DNA of 64,000 nucleotides from Riemerella columbina (lineage in GTDB: Bacteria; Bacteroidota; Bacteroidia; Flavobacteriales; Weeksellaceae): the NCBI RefSeq assembly GCF_030517065.1, contig NZ_CP103950.1, positions 682,001 to 746,000 on the forward strand, written 5' to 3'. The first letter of the stretch is position 1; every line of letters begins with the position of its first letter. The notes beneath the pieces are model-generated. The model was given only the letters and a program-made list of their open reading frames with translations, had not been told where the DNA came from and ran no database searches. Positions 37,444-47,323 of the stretch are shown piece by piece. The position numbers and the translations under genes were made by a program.

Positions 37444-38910
37444 ATGAAAAAATCTTTATTCTTTGCCTTAGTTTTGCCCACAGTATTTTATGCACAATCG
37501 GGGCGTGTGGGCATCAATACCACGGATCCTAATGCGACGCTGGAGGTCAACACCACCGAAAACGATACCGCTAAGGGAATTCTCATTCCTCGTTTGACCG
37601 CAGAGGCAGTGAAAATGATGACGGGAAACAATGGCATTGGCGAGGCACAAAACTCATTGTTGGTCTTTGTATCGGCAGGATTTAGCAACGCTGGTGACCA
37701 AACAAGGGCTTATGCTAATATTAACGCCAAAGGCTTTTATTATTGGGATTTCAACACTAAATCTTGGAAGAAAATCATGGATTCCGATGCACCAACAGGG
37801 GGCGGTAGCATTTACGAAGCAGACGAAGGAATGTTCCTCACGGGCAATGTGTTCCACCGAAAAGGCTTGGAAGAAGTGAGCTCACAAGTGGTAGTCAACG
37901 GTGAACCTGTAACCAAAAAAGGCTGGCGATACATCGGTGCACCGAACCGAGAATACGCTCCCACTGGGCGATACGCTACGGATTTATCTTTTCTTTCCAC
38001 AATTCCCGAAAATCCAGATGATGAAACCGAAAAGGTCACCGTTACGGAATACAGCCAAGATACTGGCGAAAAAATCTATGATTACGATAAATTTTTCTCC
38101 GATATTAAAATGGACATTACAGAGCGTGATTCTTATTTTCCCTTTAACGAGGCGGGCGCTTCTGGTGATTATTCGTTGAACAAAGGTTTGTATAATATCG
38201 CATCTAATGCCAATACCACGGCTTTCGGAACGGCGAACCGAGCCAAAGGCGAAAATTCTTTGGTCAATGGTTTCTTAAATACCACTTTGATGAAAAATAC
38301 CACGGCGTTGGGTGAATCCTTACACGCTGATTTTTAAAACGAAACGGTGGTAGGAATGTTCAATATGTGCTTGTTAGACAAAGATACAGAGGCACTCCGA
38401 AGATCGGCAAGGCGAGGAATGGCGTTGAAAAATCCGATAACTTCCTATGTGGCTTCCTCTGGTTATGGCACTATGGCACCGCTTTTTGTTGTGGGAAATG
38501 GCTATTGGAATTCGGGCGGTATTGAGATCTCGGAACCATCTCACGCGCAGCGTTCTGATGTGTTTGCCGTGCTACAATCTGGAATGGTGGGCATCAATAT
38601 CGATTCTTTTTATAAAACTACCAGTGATGCTATTTTGCAAGTGAATGGACAGGCTGTAATTGGCGAATTTGCTCAAAATTATGACCAATCAGGCGAAAAA
38701 CCTCAAAATTGAGGACGATTATCTCAATTATACGCAAGCTCAGCTCGATGTGCGTGGTGCGATAAAGTCGGAACCCCATCGGATACAATGGATTGCACGG
38801 ATTACAATGCTGGCTCTATTCGCTATGTAAAAGATGATGACAACAATAGCCACTTTGAAGGATGCGTTCAGCAAAGTGACGATTATGTATGGAAGACGAT
38901 TAGTATGTAA
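37444..38910 (+). pseudogene. decayed secreted surface protein with YadA-head-like repeats
   Basis: Opens with a signal peptide (MKKSLFFALVLPTVFYAQS) and a VGINTTDPNATLEVNT start that is common in flavobacterial surface proteins. The frame is interrupted by a TAA at 38335-38337, right within repeats of the type NTTAFGTANRAKGENSLVNG, NTTALGESLHAD, NETVVGMFN. The same frame goes on to 38709, meets a TGA at 38710-38712, and resumes to the TAA at 38908. Between 38697 and 38757 a different frame carries the sensible continuation NLKIEDDYLNYTQAQLD, so a one-base loss in the A5 run near 38696-38700 is compensated by a second shift. The last piece, DCTDYNAGSIRYVKDDD..., is a normal surface-protein end. 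Sequencing error is possible for the shifts, less so for the TAA. Confidence 0.8.
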
Positions 38911-38936
38911 CATCTTAATAACTAAGGAAAAAAGAC

Positions 38937-38974
38937 AAAACTGTTTTTGGCATATGGCTGAAAACAGGTTTTTT
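38937..38974 (+). terminator. intrinsic terminator after the decayed surface gene
   Basis: AAAACTGTTTT and AAAACAGGTTTTTT pair across a 13-base loop, followed by T-run; 26 bases after the stop at 38910. Confidence 0.7.
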
Positions 38975-39060
38975 ATGGAATTTGGTTTAAAAACTTTCAG
39001 GTTCCAAAAAAAATACTAAATTTGGAGTGTTTTATCTGTATTGTATAAAATTAAATCAAA

Positions 39061-40968
39061 ATGAGTCAGTATTATATTGAAAACCTACCAGAGTATTTTA
39101 AAATTTATAAGAAATCAATTAAAAATCCTAAAAAGTTTTGGGATAAAATTGCAGACGAGAACTTCGTGTGGTACCAGCGCTGGAGTAAAGTGCTGGATTA
39201 CGATATGAATAAAGCAAAAATCAAGTGGTTCAAAGGGGCAAAACTCAACATTACTAAAAATTGCATTGACCGACATTTGTCGGAGCGAGGGCAGAAAAAT
39301 GCCATCATTTGGGAACCCAACGATCCACAAGAGCCTACGCAATACATCACTTATCAAGACCTCTATGAGCGTGTGGGGAAAATGGCGAATGTCCTCCGTG
39401 AACAGGGCATTGGCAAGGGCGACCGTGTATGCATTTACCTCCCAATGATTCCAGAATTGGCGGTGTGTATGTTGGCGTGTGCTAGAATTGGCGCTATACA
39501 TTCGGTGATTTTTGCAGGGTTTTCGGCATCTGCCGTGGCTTCTCGCGTTAATGATTGCGAGGCGAAAATGATCATCTGTTCTGATGGCAGCTACCGTGGC
39601 AATAAAGTATTGAACCTGAAGAGTATCATTGATGAAGCGGCTCAAAATACGCCTACCGTGGAGAAAATCCTCGTGGTAAAACGCACCCACAACGAGGTGG
39701 AGATGAAAGAAGGCAGAGATGCGTGGTTGGCACCGCTCTACGAGGCGGCTCCCGTGGATAATATTCCGCAGATTATGGATGCCGAAGATCCGCTGTTTAT
39801 CCTTTATACATCGGGGTCTACGGGCAAACCAAAGGGGATGCTGCACACCTGCGCAGGCTATATGGTTTATTCCGCTTATACCTTTAAAAATGTCTTCAAT
39901 TACAAAGAAAATGATGTCTATTGGTGCACGGCGGATATCGGTTGGATCACAGGGCATTCCTACATTCTTTATGGACCGCTTGCCAATGGGGCGACCACTG
40001 TAATTTTTGAGGGGGTGCCGACTTATCCGCAGCCAGACCGCTTTTGGAAAGTGGTAGAGAAGCACAAAGTTACCCAATTTTATACCGCACCGACCGCCAT
40101 CCGTTCCTTGGCGAAAGAATCTTCGGAATGGGTAGAGAAGCACGATTTGTCCAGTCTCCGTGTGATAGGCTCGGTGGGAGAACCGATTAACGATGAGGCT
40201 TGGCATTGGTATAACGACCATGTGGGCAAGAAAAAATGCCCGATTGTAGATACTTGGTGGCAAACGGAAACAGGTGGTATTATGATTTCGCCAATTCCTT
40301 TCGCTACGCCCACCAAACCAACTTATGCCACGCTGCCGCTGCCAGGCATTCAACCTGTATTGATGGATGACAAGCGCAATGAAATTACAGGAAATCAGGT
40401 AGATGGAAGTTTGTGTATCCGTTTTCCATGGCCAGGAATTGCCCGCACGATTTGGGGCGACCACGAGCGCTATGTGCAGACTTATTTTTCGGCATTTCCA
40501 GGGAAATATTTTACGGGCGATGGCGCATTGCGAGATGAGGTGGGCTATTACCGAATAACAGGTCGGGTAGATGATGTGATCATCGTTTCTGGGCATAACC
40601 TCGGTACCGCTCCGATTGAGGACAGCATCAATCTCCATCCAGCCGTGGCAGAATCGGCAATTGTGGGTTATCCTCATGAGGTAAAAGGCAATGCCCTCTA
40701 TGGCTATGTGATTCTGAAAGATACTGGCGAAAGTCGTGATAAAGAGAACCTTCGCAAGGAAATTAACCACCTGATTACGGACACCATTGGGCCTATTGCC
40801 AAATTGGACAAAATTCAGTTTGTATCGGCGTTGCCTAAGACCCGAAGTGGCAAAATTATGCGCCGTATTCTCCGTAAAATTGCAGAAGGCGATTTCAGTA
40901 GCTTCGGCGATACCTCCACGCTCCTCAATCCAGAAATTATAGAGGAAATTAAAGAGGGAAGGCTGTAA
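39061..40968 (+). CDS. acs: acetate-CoA ligase (acetyl-CoA synthetase)
   Basis: 635 residues, typical for the family. Adenylation motifs in order: YTSGSTGKPKGMLHTCAGYM (P-loop-like, near 257-276), WWQTETGG (near 400), YFTGDGA, GRVDDVIIVSGHNLGTAPIED (hinge) and the C-terminal catalytic lysine in LPKTRSGKIMRRILRKIA. It activates acetate to acetyl-CoA through acetyl-AMP. Transcribed alone, closed by a strong terminator at 40984-41016. The long frame on the opposite strand is a shadow. Confidence 0.96.
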   Translation: MSQYYIENLPEYFKIYKKSIKNPKKFWDKIADENFVWYQRWSKVLDYDMNKAKIKWFKGAKLNITKNCIDRHLSERGQKNAIIWEPNDPQEPTQYITYQDLYERVGKMANVLREQGIGKGDRVCIYLPMIPELAVCMLACARIGAIHSVIFAGFSASAVASRVNDCEAKMIICSDGSYRGNKVLNLKSIIDEAAQNTPTVEKILVVKRTHNEVEMKEGRDAWLAPLYEAAPVDNIPQIMDAEDPLFILYTSGSTGKPKGMLHTCAGYMVYSAYTFKNVFNYKENDVYWCTADIGWITGHSYILYGPLANGATTVIFEGVPTYPQPDRFWKVVEKHKVTQFYTAPTAIRSLAKESSEWVEKHDLSSLRVIGSVGEPINDEAWHWYNDHVGKKKCPIVDTWWQTETGGIMISPIPFATPTKPTYATLPLPGIQPVLMDDKRNEITGNQVDGSLCIRFPWPGIARTIWGDHERYVQTYFSAFPGKYFTGDGALRDEVGYYRITGRVDDVIIVSGHNLGTAPIEDSINLHPAVAESAIVGYPHEVKGNALYGYVILKDTGESRDKENLRKEINHLITDTIGPIAKLDKIQFVSALPKTRSGKIMRRILRKIAEGDFSSFGDTSTLLNPEIIEEIKEGRL

Positions 40969-40983
40969 GTGTGACTAAAAATC

Positions 40984-41016
40984 AAAACAGGCTATCCTAT
41001 GGATAGCCTGTTTTTT
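40984..41016. terminator. bidirectional intrinsic terminator
   Basis: AAAACAGGCTATCC / GGATAGCCTGTTTT, 14-bp stem with a 3-base loop and T-run. Between the converging acs and M16 genes. Confidence 0.9.
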
Positions 41017-41035
41017 ATGAGATAAAAGTTGGATT

Positions 41036-43969
41036 TTAATATCCAAAAGCTTCATCAATGCTGAGTTCTACAAAATCTCCCAGTTGGTTGACTGCCTTCA
41101 TATCCAAGTTTTCTTTTTTACCTATGATTGCGGTGTTGTACTGTATTGGCTGCACTTCTTTTTGATAAAATTGTGTGAGGCGGTCTAATGACAGCGCTTC
41201 TATTTCTCGGTAAATATCTTTTCGGATATCGTAATCTACGCCCCATTTTTTCATCGTTTGATAGGTGAAAAAGAGGTTTTGTCTGGTAATTCTTTGCGTG
41301 GCAATTTGCTTCAAAGCGGCGTTTTTAGCATTGTTAAATTGCGCAGGGATTTGTGGCAATTTATCCATTAACTCGTTCATAGCGCTGATGGCTTGCGGCA
41401 ACTTATTGGCTTGTGTTCCGATGTAGTTGGTGACATAATCGTGTTTGCCTAACTCCGCAGGATACGCATAAGAAACATACGCCGAATAAGCCAGAGAACG
41501 GGCTTCGCGGATTTCTTGGAAGACGATAGAAGATAAGCCTCTACCAAAATATTCATTGAAAACGCTGATGGCGCCAAATTGCTGAGGGTTAATAATTTCG
41601 CCTCTTCCCACTTTGCTCATTTCCATTTGCACCATATCGTAATTGATGAAATAGACTTTGCCCACCGTTTGAGGTTCTGGATAGATTTTTGGCGCTGGTG
41701 GCGTTAAGGTTTTTTGATTTTCTGTTTTGGCTAAACCGTTCTGAGGCATCGCTTGTTTAAAGGCATCTAAATTCTGCCCATAGAAGAAAATTTCATAGTT
41801 ATAATCCAAAAGGCTATGGATTTTCTGCGTGAATTCCTCTGCGGTAGCCGCTTTTAAACGCGCCTCGCTCACCACATCTCTAAAGCGCGAGTCTTTACCA
41901 TATTTGGCGTAATTGGTCAGCGCTTGCATAATTCTATTTTTATCTTTTTTGCTTAATTCTCTGGCTTCTAATGTGGTACGCACCATTTCTTTATAAATCG
42001 ATTCATCGGCTTTTGCGGTGCTGAGCCATTGGTTCATTAAGGCGATACCTTGCGGGATGTTTTCTTCTAATCCGCTGAGGCTGATGTAGATACGGTCTGT
42101 GCCCACACGAATATTATAACTGATACCGATTTTAAAAAATTCCTGTTTTAATGCTTCAGGGCTGTATTGTGGTGTGCCTAAATATTCAAATAACTGTAAC
42201 GCGATGCCCCATTCCTTATCGTTATCATTGCCGAAAGGGAAAATATAGTTCATTTGCGCTAAGTTATTTTTGATATTCTTAACGAAATTGATTTTTATGC
42301 CGTGGCTATTTTCTGTGTGGATTTCTTTCTTAAAATCTACAAATTCAGGCTTTATCTCATCCGTTTTCTCATTGAGGATGCTACTAAGGAACGGCGATTG
42401 TGCCTCGCGGTTGAGCTGTATAGGCGTGATGCCTGGATTTTCTACCCTTACCAATTTATCATTGGTGCCTTTTTCCTTATAAACTACGGCATAATTATCT
42501 TTGAAAAAATGGTTGGCAAACTGCACCACATCGGCTTTGGTCAGCTGTTCATAGTTTTCAATTTCCTCTAATTCTTGCTCCCAAGTTCGGTTTTTAATGT
42601 AGGCATCATAGAGGGTGGTGGCCAAGCCATCGGCAGTTTCCAAGCGTTTGAGGTTGCTTTTCTTCATATCGTTGATGATGGCAGGGAGCATCCAATCAGG
42701 GAAGTCGCCTTTTTTCAACAACTGAATTTGGTCTAAAAGGAGCTGTTTGGCATCATCAAGGCTTTGCCCTTCTTTAGGGACAATTACCATTGAAAAATAA
42801 CCATATTGCTTAAACGGTGAGTTGAAAGCCGAGGCTCTTAGGGCTTTTTGCTTTTGATTGATGTTAAGGTCTATGAGCCCTGCCTCTCCGTTATTAGACA
42901 AAATTTGTGCGCATAATTCCGCCAATCTGGAGTCCTTAGTGCCGTAGTCTGCCGTGCGCCATGCCATTTGTAAACGCGGTGCTGTAGGGCTTTTTACCAC
43001 TCTTTTGATGATATGGGTGAGCGGTTGCTCTTTGACAGCTTGCTTTTGAGGTAAGGCTTTGTATTGAAATTGCCCAAAATACTGTTCCGCTAAGGCAATG
43101 GTTTTATCAAAATCTAAATCTCCCACCAGCACTAAGGCGTAATTGTTTGGCACATAGTAATCATTGAAATATTGGTGTATCGCCTTCATAGAAGGGTTTT
43201 TAAGGTGCTCCGATTTTCCAATAGTGGTCTGTTGTCCGTTGGGGTGGTTGGGGAAGAGGGCGTCCATCAACTCGTAGTTGACCAATCTGAAATCGTTATC
43301 TTGGGCGCGGTTAAATTCCTCATAAACCGCCTCTAACTCGGTGTGGAAGAGCCTAAGCACCAGTTCCGAAAAACGCTCGCCTTCTATTTTGAACCATTTT
43401 TCTAACTCGTTGGAGGGGATGTTGTTTTTGTAAACCGTTTCATCTAACCAAGTGTGGGCGTTGGTCCCCGAGGCACCGAGGGAAGAAATCGCCTTGTCGT
43501 ACTCGTTGGCAATGGCGTATTTAGACGCTTCTTGAGAGGTTTGGTCTATCTTTTTATAGATTTCTTTTTTCTTTTCAGGGTTTGGCTCGGCTTTGTGTTG
43601 CTCGTATAAATCCGAAATTTGGTTGAGGAGTTCTTGCTCTTTTTTCCAATCTTGCGTACCTATTTTGGAAGTACCCTTGAACATCATATGCTCCAGATAG
43701 TGAGCAAGTCCTGTGTTGTCTTGGGGGTCGTTATTACTGCCCGTTCTCACAGGGATATAGGTTTGGATTCTTGGGGCATCGTTATTTTTAGCGAGGAAGA
43801 TTTTAAGCCCATTTTTCAGGGTGTATATCCTCACGCCGTTGGCATCGTTAGACACGGTGGTGTAGGTGTGTCCGTGCGCATCTTGATGCTGTATTTCGTT
43901 ATATTTCTGTGCTTGCATAGCGTGGTTAATCATTAAAGTAATCGCAATGGTTGTGATGATTTTTTTCAT
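41036..43969 (-). CDS. large M16 family metallopeptidase (pitrilysin-like)
   Basis: 977 residues with a signal peptide (about 1-20, AMQAQ). Four M16 domains in one chain, as in insulysin/pitrilysin. The inverted zinc motif is HYLEHMMFKGT (about residues 88-98); the distal Glu lies in ELEAVYEEFNRAQDN. The second half (from about 540) is the non-catalytic partner with RSLAYSAYVSYA, the Arg/Tyr segment. Periplasmic degradation of peptides is the likely role. Distinct from the two-gene M16 pair at 1.6-5.0 kb. Confidence 0.92.
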   Translation of the reverse strand: MKKIITTIAITLMINHAMQAQKYNEIQHQDAHGHTYTTVSNDANGVRIYTLKNGLKIFLAKNNDAPRIQTYIPVRTGSNNDPQDNTGLAHYLEHMMFKGTSKIGTQDWKKEQELLNQISDLYEQHKAEPNPEKKKEIYKKIDQTSQEASKYAIANEYDKAISSLGASGTNAHTWLDETVYKNNIPSNELEKWFKIEGERFSELVLRLFHTELEAVYEEFNRAQDNDFRLVNYELMDALFPNHPNGQQTTIGKSEHLKNPSMKAIHQYFNDYYVPNNYALVLVGDLDFDKTIALAEQYFGQFQYKALPQKQAVKEQPLTHIIKRVVKSPTAPRLQMAWRTADYGTKDSRLAELCAQILSNNGEAGLIDLNINQKQKALRASAFNSPFKQYGYFSMVIVPKEGQSLDDAKQLLLDQIQLLKKGDFPDWMLPAIINDMKKSNLKRLETADGLATTLYDAYIKNRTWEQELEEIENYEQLTKADVVQFANHFFKDNYAVVYKEKGTNDKLVRVENPGITPIQLNREAQSPFLSSILNEKTDEIKPEFVDFKKEIHTENSHGIKINFVKNIKNNLAQMNYIFPFGNDNDKEWGIALQLFEYLGTPQYSPEALKQEFFKIGISYNIRVGTDRIYISLSGLEENIPQGIALMNQWLSTAKADESIYKEMVRTTLEARELSKKDKNRIMQALTNYAKYGKDSRFRDVVSEARLKAATAEEFTQKIHSLLDYNYEIFFYGQNLDAFKQAMPQNGLAKTENQKTLTPPAPKIYPEPQTVGKVYFINYDMVQMEMSKVGRGEIINPQQFGAISVFNEYFGRGLSSIVFQEIREARSLAYSAYVSYAYPAELGKHDYVTNYIGTQANKLPQAISAMNELMDKLPQIPAQFNNAKNAALKQIATQRITRQNLFFTYQTMKKWGVDYDIRKDIYREIEALSLDRLTQFYQKEVQPIQYNTAIIGKKENLDMKAVNQLGDFVELSIDEAFGY

Positions 43970-44001
43970 TTTTATACCTTTTTATTCAAGTTAATGCTGA
44001 T

Positions 44002-45036
44002 TTATTTAGGATATTTTACTGATAAGGCTTGCAGAATAGCCCAAGTTTCTGGATCTAAAATGCCATCGCATCTTTCTGGGCGGAAGTGGTATTGGAAGGC
44101 TTCTATTACCTTTTTAGAAGTATCATCCCAGTTGCCCGTAGGCGTTATATTATAGCCAAAATCTTTGAAAGCCGTTTGCACTTTAAAGATGAAAGAAGGG
44201 CTATCGTAGTTGTAATCAATATCGCTGGTGGCGGTGGCGTAGAAATTTTGCATGGTATCGGCATCGTACCACATCCCGATTTGATATTCATCATAGAGCC
44301 TTTTCCAAGGGAAGAAAGGTCCTGGGTCTTGCTTTCTGGTCGGCGCGATGTCCGAGTGTGCGAGTATCTGCGTTGGTGGGATGTTGTAGCGCGTAACAAT
44401 ATCTTTTACCAGTGCTGCCACTTTTCTAAATTGATGCTCAGGGAATGGATAAAACTGTTTGTTGCCTTCGGCATCTGCGGTGTAGCCTCGGTTCACAATC
44501 TCAATGCCGATAGAGTTGTCGTTCATTCCCGTGGTGTTGCGCCAATAACTGATGCCAGCGTGGTAGGCTCTTTTATTTTCATCTACCAGCTGCCAGATTT
44601 CATGATCCTGAAAATCGCTCACCAGATAGTGGGCGCTCACGCCTCTTTGCGTTAAAACCCTTACCGAAGCATCATTATCTAAAGCTGTGTAATGCAGAAT
44701 AAGGTAGCGCTGTCTAAAATTCTGCGCCACAGACGGAAAGTTTTGAAGCGAAACTTGGTAGCCTTTCGGGTGGGCAGAAACCACGGAGCCCCAGCTGATG
44801 GTATTGTCATTTTTGCTAAGGTCGCCAATGTTTTGTTTATAGAAAAAAGGTGCATTGCCGCCACTGTTTTGGCTGATGTTTGCCGTATTTTCGGTTTTTG
44901 TAGGCGTTGGTTTTGATGTGGTCGTGGTGTTTGCAGGTGTTTTTTTAGGGGTTGCCTGTTGATGGACTACATTTTTTTGAGAACCACAAGAAATGGTGAT
45001 GAGTCCTAAACCTATGATAAATAGTGTTTTATGCAT
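44002..45036 (-). CDS. N-acetylmuramoyl-L-alanine amidase lipoprotein with peptidoglycan-binding domain
   Basis: 344 residues. Lipobox ITISC (Cys17), then a Thr/Pro/Lys-rich linker (20-75), an Amidase_2 (AmpD/PGRP) domain with the zinc ligands in LILHYTALDND, GIEIVNRG and HSDIAPTRKQDPGPFFPW, and a C-terminal PG-binding domain (about 280-340: VQTAFKDFGYNITPTGNWDD, GILDPETWAILQAL). It cuts the bond between muramic acid and the peptide at the outer leaflet of the envelope, for wall recycling or remodelling. A -7 box TATCTTTG (minus strand, 45065-45072) drives it, back-to-back with the tRNA promoter. Confidence 0.92.
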   Translation of the reverse strand: MHKTLFIIGLGLITISCGSQKNVVHQQATPKKTPANTTTTSKPTPTKTENTANISQNSGGNAPFFYKQNIGDLSKNDNTISWGSVVSAHPKGYQVSLQNFPSVAQNFRQRYLILHYTALDNDASVRVLTQRGVSAHYLVSDFQDHEIWQLVDENKRAYHAGISYWRNTTGMNDNSIGIEIVNRGYTADAEGNKQFYPFPEHQFRKVAALVKDIVTRYNIPPTQILAHSDIAPTRKQDPGPFFPWKRLYDEYQIGMWYDADTMQNFYATATSDIDYNYDSPSFIFKVQTAFKDFGYNITPTGNWDDTSKKVIEAFQYHFRPERCDGILDPETWAILQALSVKYPK

Positions 45037-45064
45037 TGTTTTTATATTTTAAAAATTAAAAGCC

Positions 45065-45072
45065 CAAAGATA
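45065..45072 (-). promoter_or_regulatory. -7 promoter element of the amidase gene
   Basis: Minus-strand TATCTTTG, 28 bases before the ATG. Confidence 0.55.
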
Positions 45073-45095
45073 AACATAAATTTTTTTGTAATTTT

Positions 45096-45127
45096 TTTGG
45101 TAGTTAAAAAAAAACGTTCTATATTTG
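45096..45127 (+). promoter_or_regulatory. promoter of the tRNA-Ser-Pro-Arg operon
   Basis: TTTG at 45096-45099, 20 bases, TATATTTG at 45120-45127. Matches the Bacteroidota -33/-7 consensus, 39 bases before tRNA-Ser. Confidence 0.8.
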
Positions 45128-45166
45128 CACTCGCAATTACAGAGCAGACGATAGTTAAAAAATCAA

Positions 45167-45251
45167 GGAGGGTTGCCGGAGTGGTTAACGGAGCAGTTTG
45201 CTAAACTGTCGGCTCGCAAGGGTCGCATGGGTTCGAATCCCATACCCTCCG
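45167..45251 (+). tRNA. tRNA-Ser (anticodon GCT)
   Basis: 85 nt with a long variable arm. Acceptor GGAGGGT / ACCCTCC and discriminator G; anticodon GCT at 45200-45202 in the loop TTGCTAA; T-arm GGTTCGAATCC. The 3' CCA is not encoded. First of three tRNAs. Confidence 0.95.
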
Positions 45252-45268
45252 CAACTCAGTACAATATT

Positions 45269-45343
45269 CGGGGCGTAGCGTAGTCCGGTCATCGCGCCTG
45301 GTTTGGGACCAGGAGGTCGCAGGTTCGAATCCTGCCGCCCCGA
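45269..45343 (+). tRNA. tRNA-Pro (anticodon TGG)
   Basis: 75 nt. Acceptor CGGGGCG / CGCCCCG, discriminator A, anticodon TGG at 45304-45306 in a loop closed by CCTGG / CCAGG, T-arm AGGTTCGAATCCT. Confidence 0.95.
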
Positions 45344-45370
45344 CTTTTTCATAACCTATTTATTTTTTTA

Positions 45371-45444
45371 GGGTGCGTAGCTCAGCTGGATAGAGCATCT
45401 GCCTTCTAAGCAGACGGTCCCAGGTTCGAATCCTGGCGCGCTCA
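45371..45444 (+). tRNA. tRNA-Arg (anticodon TCT)
   Basis: 74 nt. Acceptor GGGTGCG / CGCGCTC with two G-T pairs, discriminator A, anticodon TCT at 45405-45407, D-arm AGCTCAGCTGGATAGAGC, T-arm GGTTCGAATCC. Confidence 0.95.
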
Positions 45445-45447
45445 CAG

Positions 45448-45473
45448 ACCGCCTATTATCAGGCGGTTTTTTG
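45448..45473 (+). terminator. intrinsic terminator of the tRNA cluster
   Basis: ACCGCC / GGCGGT stem with an 8-base loop and TTTTTT, four bases after tRNA-Arg. Confidence 0.85.
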
Positions 45474-45642
45474 TTTTTATACCCTTTGCTTTCTATCTCT
45501 TTCAAGCATCAATTAAAATAGTATTTTCATATTTTTCTTATCATTTTCAATACCTCTTATTCTTCGGATAGATTTTATAATAAAGTCATCTTTATATTTT
45601 GAAGCGCTTTATTTTTTAAGTGGATATTGTGTATAAAATCCT

Positions 45643-45650
45643 TATTTTTG
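45643..45650 (+). promoter_or_regulatory. -7 promoter element of prfC
   Basis: TATTTTTG, 20 bases before the ATG at 45671; it argues against the in-frame start at 45620. Confidence 0.55.
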
Positions 45651-45670
45651 CAAACTTAAAAAACCTTAAA

Positions 45671-47260
45671 ATGTCACTACAACAAGAAATAGCGAAAAGA
45701 AAAACCTTTGGCATCATCTCCCACCCAGATGCGGGTAAAACCACTTTAACGGAGAAATTATTGCTCTTCGGAGGGGCGATACAGGAGGCTGGAGCTGTAA
45801 AATCTAATAAAATAAAGAAAGGCGCCACCTCAGACTTTATGGAAATAGAGCGACAAAGAGGGATTTCCGTAGCGACTTCGGTTTTGGCATTTGAGTATAG
45901 AGGCCATAAAATCAATATTTTGGATACTCCAGGGCACAAAGATTTTGCCGAAGATACTTATAGAACGCTCACAGCGGTAGATTCCGTGATCGTGGTGATT
46001 GATGTGGCGAAAGGGGTGGAGGAGCAAACCGAAAAATTGGTGCAAGTTTGTAGAATGCGGAATATTCCAATGCTCGTGTTTATCAATAAGTTAGACCGAG
46101 AGGGTAAAGACGCTTTTGACTTATTAGATGAGGTAGAACAAAAACTGGGGCTTAGCGTGGTGCCTTTATCATTGCCGATAGGGATGGGCGCTGATTTTCA
46201 GGGGATTTATAATATCTGGGAGAGAAATATCCAGCTCTTTTTAGAAGAAAAAAAACAAAAAGTAGGAGAGAGTATCACTTTTGATGATATTCAAGATGAA
46301 GCCATTGACCAAGCTATTGGAGAGCGCGCTGCCACAAGGCTCCGTGAGGAATTGGAGTTGATAGAAACCGTTTATCCAGAGTTTGATAGAGCCCTTTATA
46401 TGAAGGGCGAGCAACAGCCCGTATTTTTCGGTTCGGCGCTGAATAATTTTGGGGTGAGGGAACTTTTAGATGCCTTTATAGACATCGCGCCGATGCCTCA
46501 GCCCAAAGAGTCTGATATCCGTTTGGTGGAACCTGATGAGAAGAATTTTACAGGCTTTGTCTTTAAAATCCACGCCAATATGGACCCTAAGCACAGAGAC
46601 CGCTTGGCTTTTGTGAAAATTGTATCAGGGACTTTTAAAAGAAACGAAAATTACCTTTTGGTAAGGGAGAATAAAAAAATGAAATTTTCATCGCCAAATG
46701 CCTTTTTTGCGGATAAAAAAGAGGTGGTAGATGAGAGCTTCCCTGGGGATATCGTGGGCTTGCACGATACGGGGAATTTCCGAATCGGAGATACGCTGAC
46801 CGCAGGTGAAAAGCTACAGTTTAAAGGCATTCCAAGCTTTTCGCCAGAGCATTTTAGATACATCAATAATACGGATCCACTGAAGGCGAAGCAACTGGCC
46901 AAAGGTATAGACCAGCTGATGGACGAAGGTGTGGCGCAGCTGTTTACTTTAGAGATGAATGGTAGAAAAATCATCGGTACGGTGGGCGCTCTGCAGTATG
47001 AAGTGATCCAATACCGACTGGAGCACGAGTATGGCGCTAAATGTTCTTACGAGCCTATCAACATCCACAAAGCGTGCTGGGTAGAGGCAGATGAAAAATC
47101 TGAAGAGTTTAAAGAATTTGCCAAGCTGAAACAGCGTTTTCTGGCTCGGGATAAATACAATCAATTGGTGTTCTTGGCGGATTCTTCCTTTACCATAACA
47201 ATGACACAGGAGAAATTTCCGAATGTAAAACTCCACTTCATCAGTGAGTTTAAATCATAA
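45671..47260 (+). CDS. prfC: peptide chain release factor 3
   Basis: 529 residues from the ATG at 45671. GTPase motifs: G1 SHPDAGKTTLTEKLL, G2 region RQRGISVATSV, G3 DTPGHKDFAEDTYR, G4 FINKLDREG. The rest follows the RF3 pattern through YEPINIHKACWV to the C-terminus PNVKLHFISEFKS. RF3 removes RF1/RF2 from the ribosome after peptide release. The longer frame from 45620 would start before the -7 box and is rejected. Followed by a shared terminator. Confidence 0.95.
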   Translation: MSLQQEIAKRKTFGIISHPDAGKTTLTEKLLLFGGAIQEAGAVKSNKIKKGATSDFMEIERQRGISVATSVLAFEYRGHKINILDTPGHKDFAEDTYRTLTAVDSVIVVIDVAKGVEEQTEKLVQVCRMRNIPMLVFINKLDREGKDAFDLLDEVEQKLGLSVVPLSLPIGMGADFQGIYNIWERNIQLFLEEKKQKVGESITFDDIQDEAIDQAIGERAATRLREELELIETVYPEFDRALYMKGEQQPVFFGSALNNFGVRELLDAFIDIAPMPQPKESDIRLVEPDEKNFTGFVFKIHANMDPKHRDRLAFVKIVSGTFKRNENYLLVRENKKMKFSSPNAFFADKKEVVDESFPGDIVGLHDTGNFRIGDTLTAGEKLQFKGIPSFSPEHFRYINNTDPLKAKQLAKGIDQLMDEGVAQLFTLEMNGRKIIGTVGALQYEVIQYRLEHEYGAKCSYEPINIHKACWVEADEKSEEFKEFAKLKQRFLARDKYNQLVFLADSSFTITMTQEKFPNVKLHFISEFKS

Positions 47261-47296
47261 AAAAACAGGCTACTTTTTACGGTAGCCTATTTTTAT
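47260..47296. terminator. bidirectional intrinsic terminator
   Basis: AGGCTAC / GTAGCCT stem (47267-47290) flanked by A-run and TATTTTT. Between prfC and the converging 125-residue gene. Confidence 0.8.
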
Positions 47297-47323
47297 GGAA
47301 AAATCAATCAAACTCAAACTTTT

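Noticed and set aside
39115-40770. 551-codon open frame on the minus strand
   Set aside because: It lies wholly inside acs in antisense, has no recognisable domain and arises from codon bias of the real gene.
43619-43936. Small plus-strand gene opposite the M16 protease
   Set aside because: Shadow of a well-supported peptidase gene, with no start signal.
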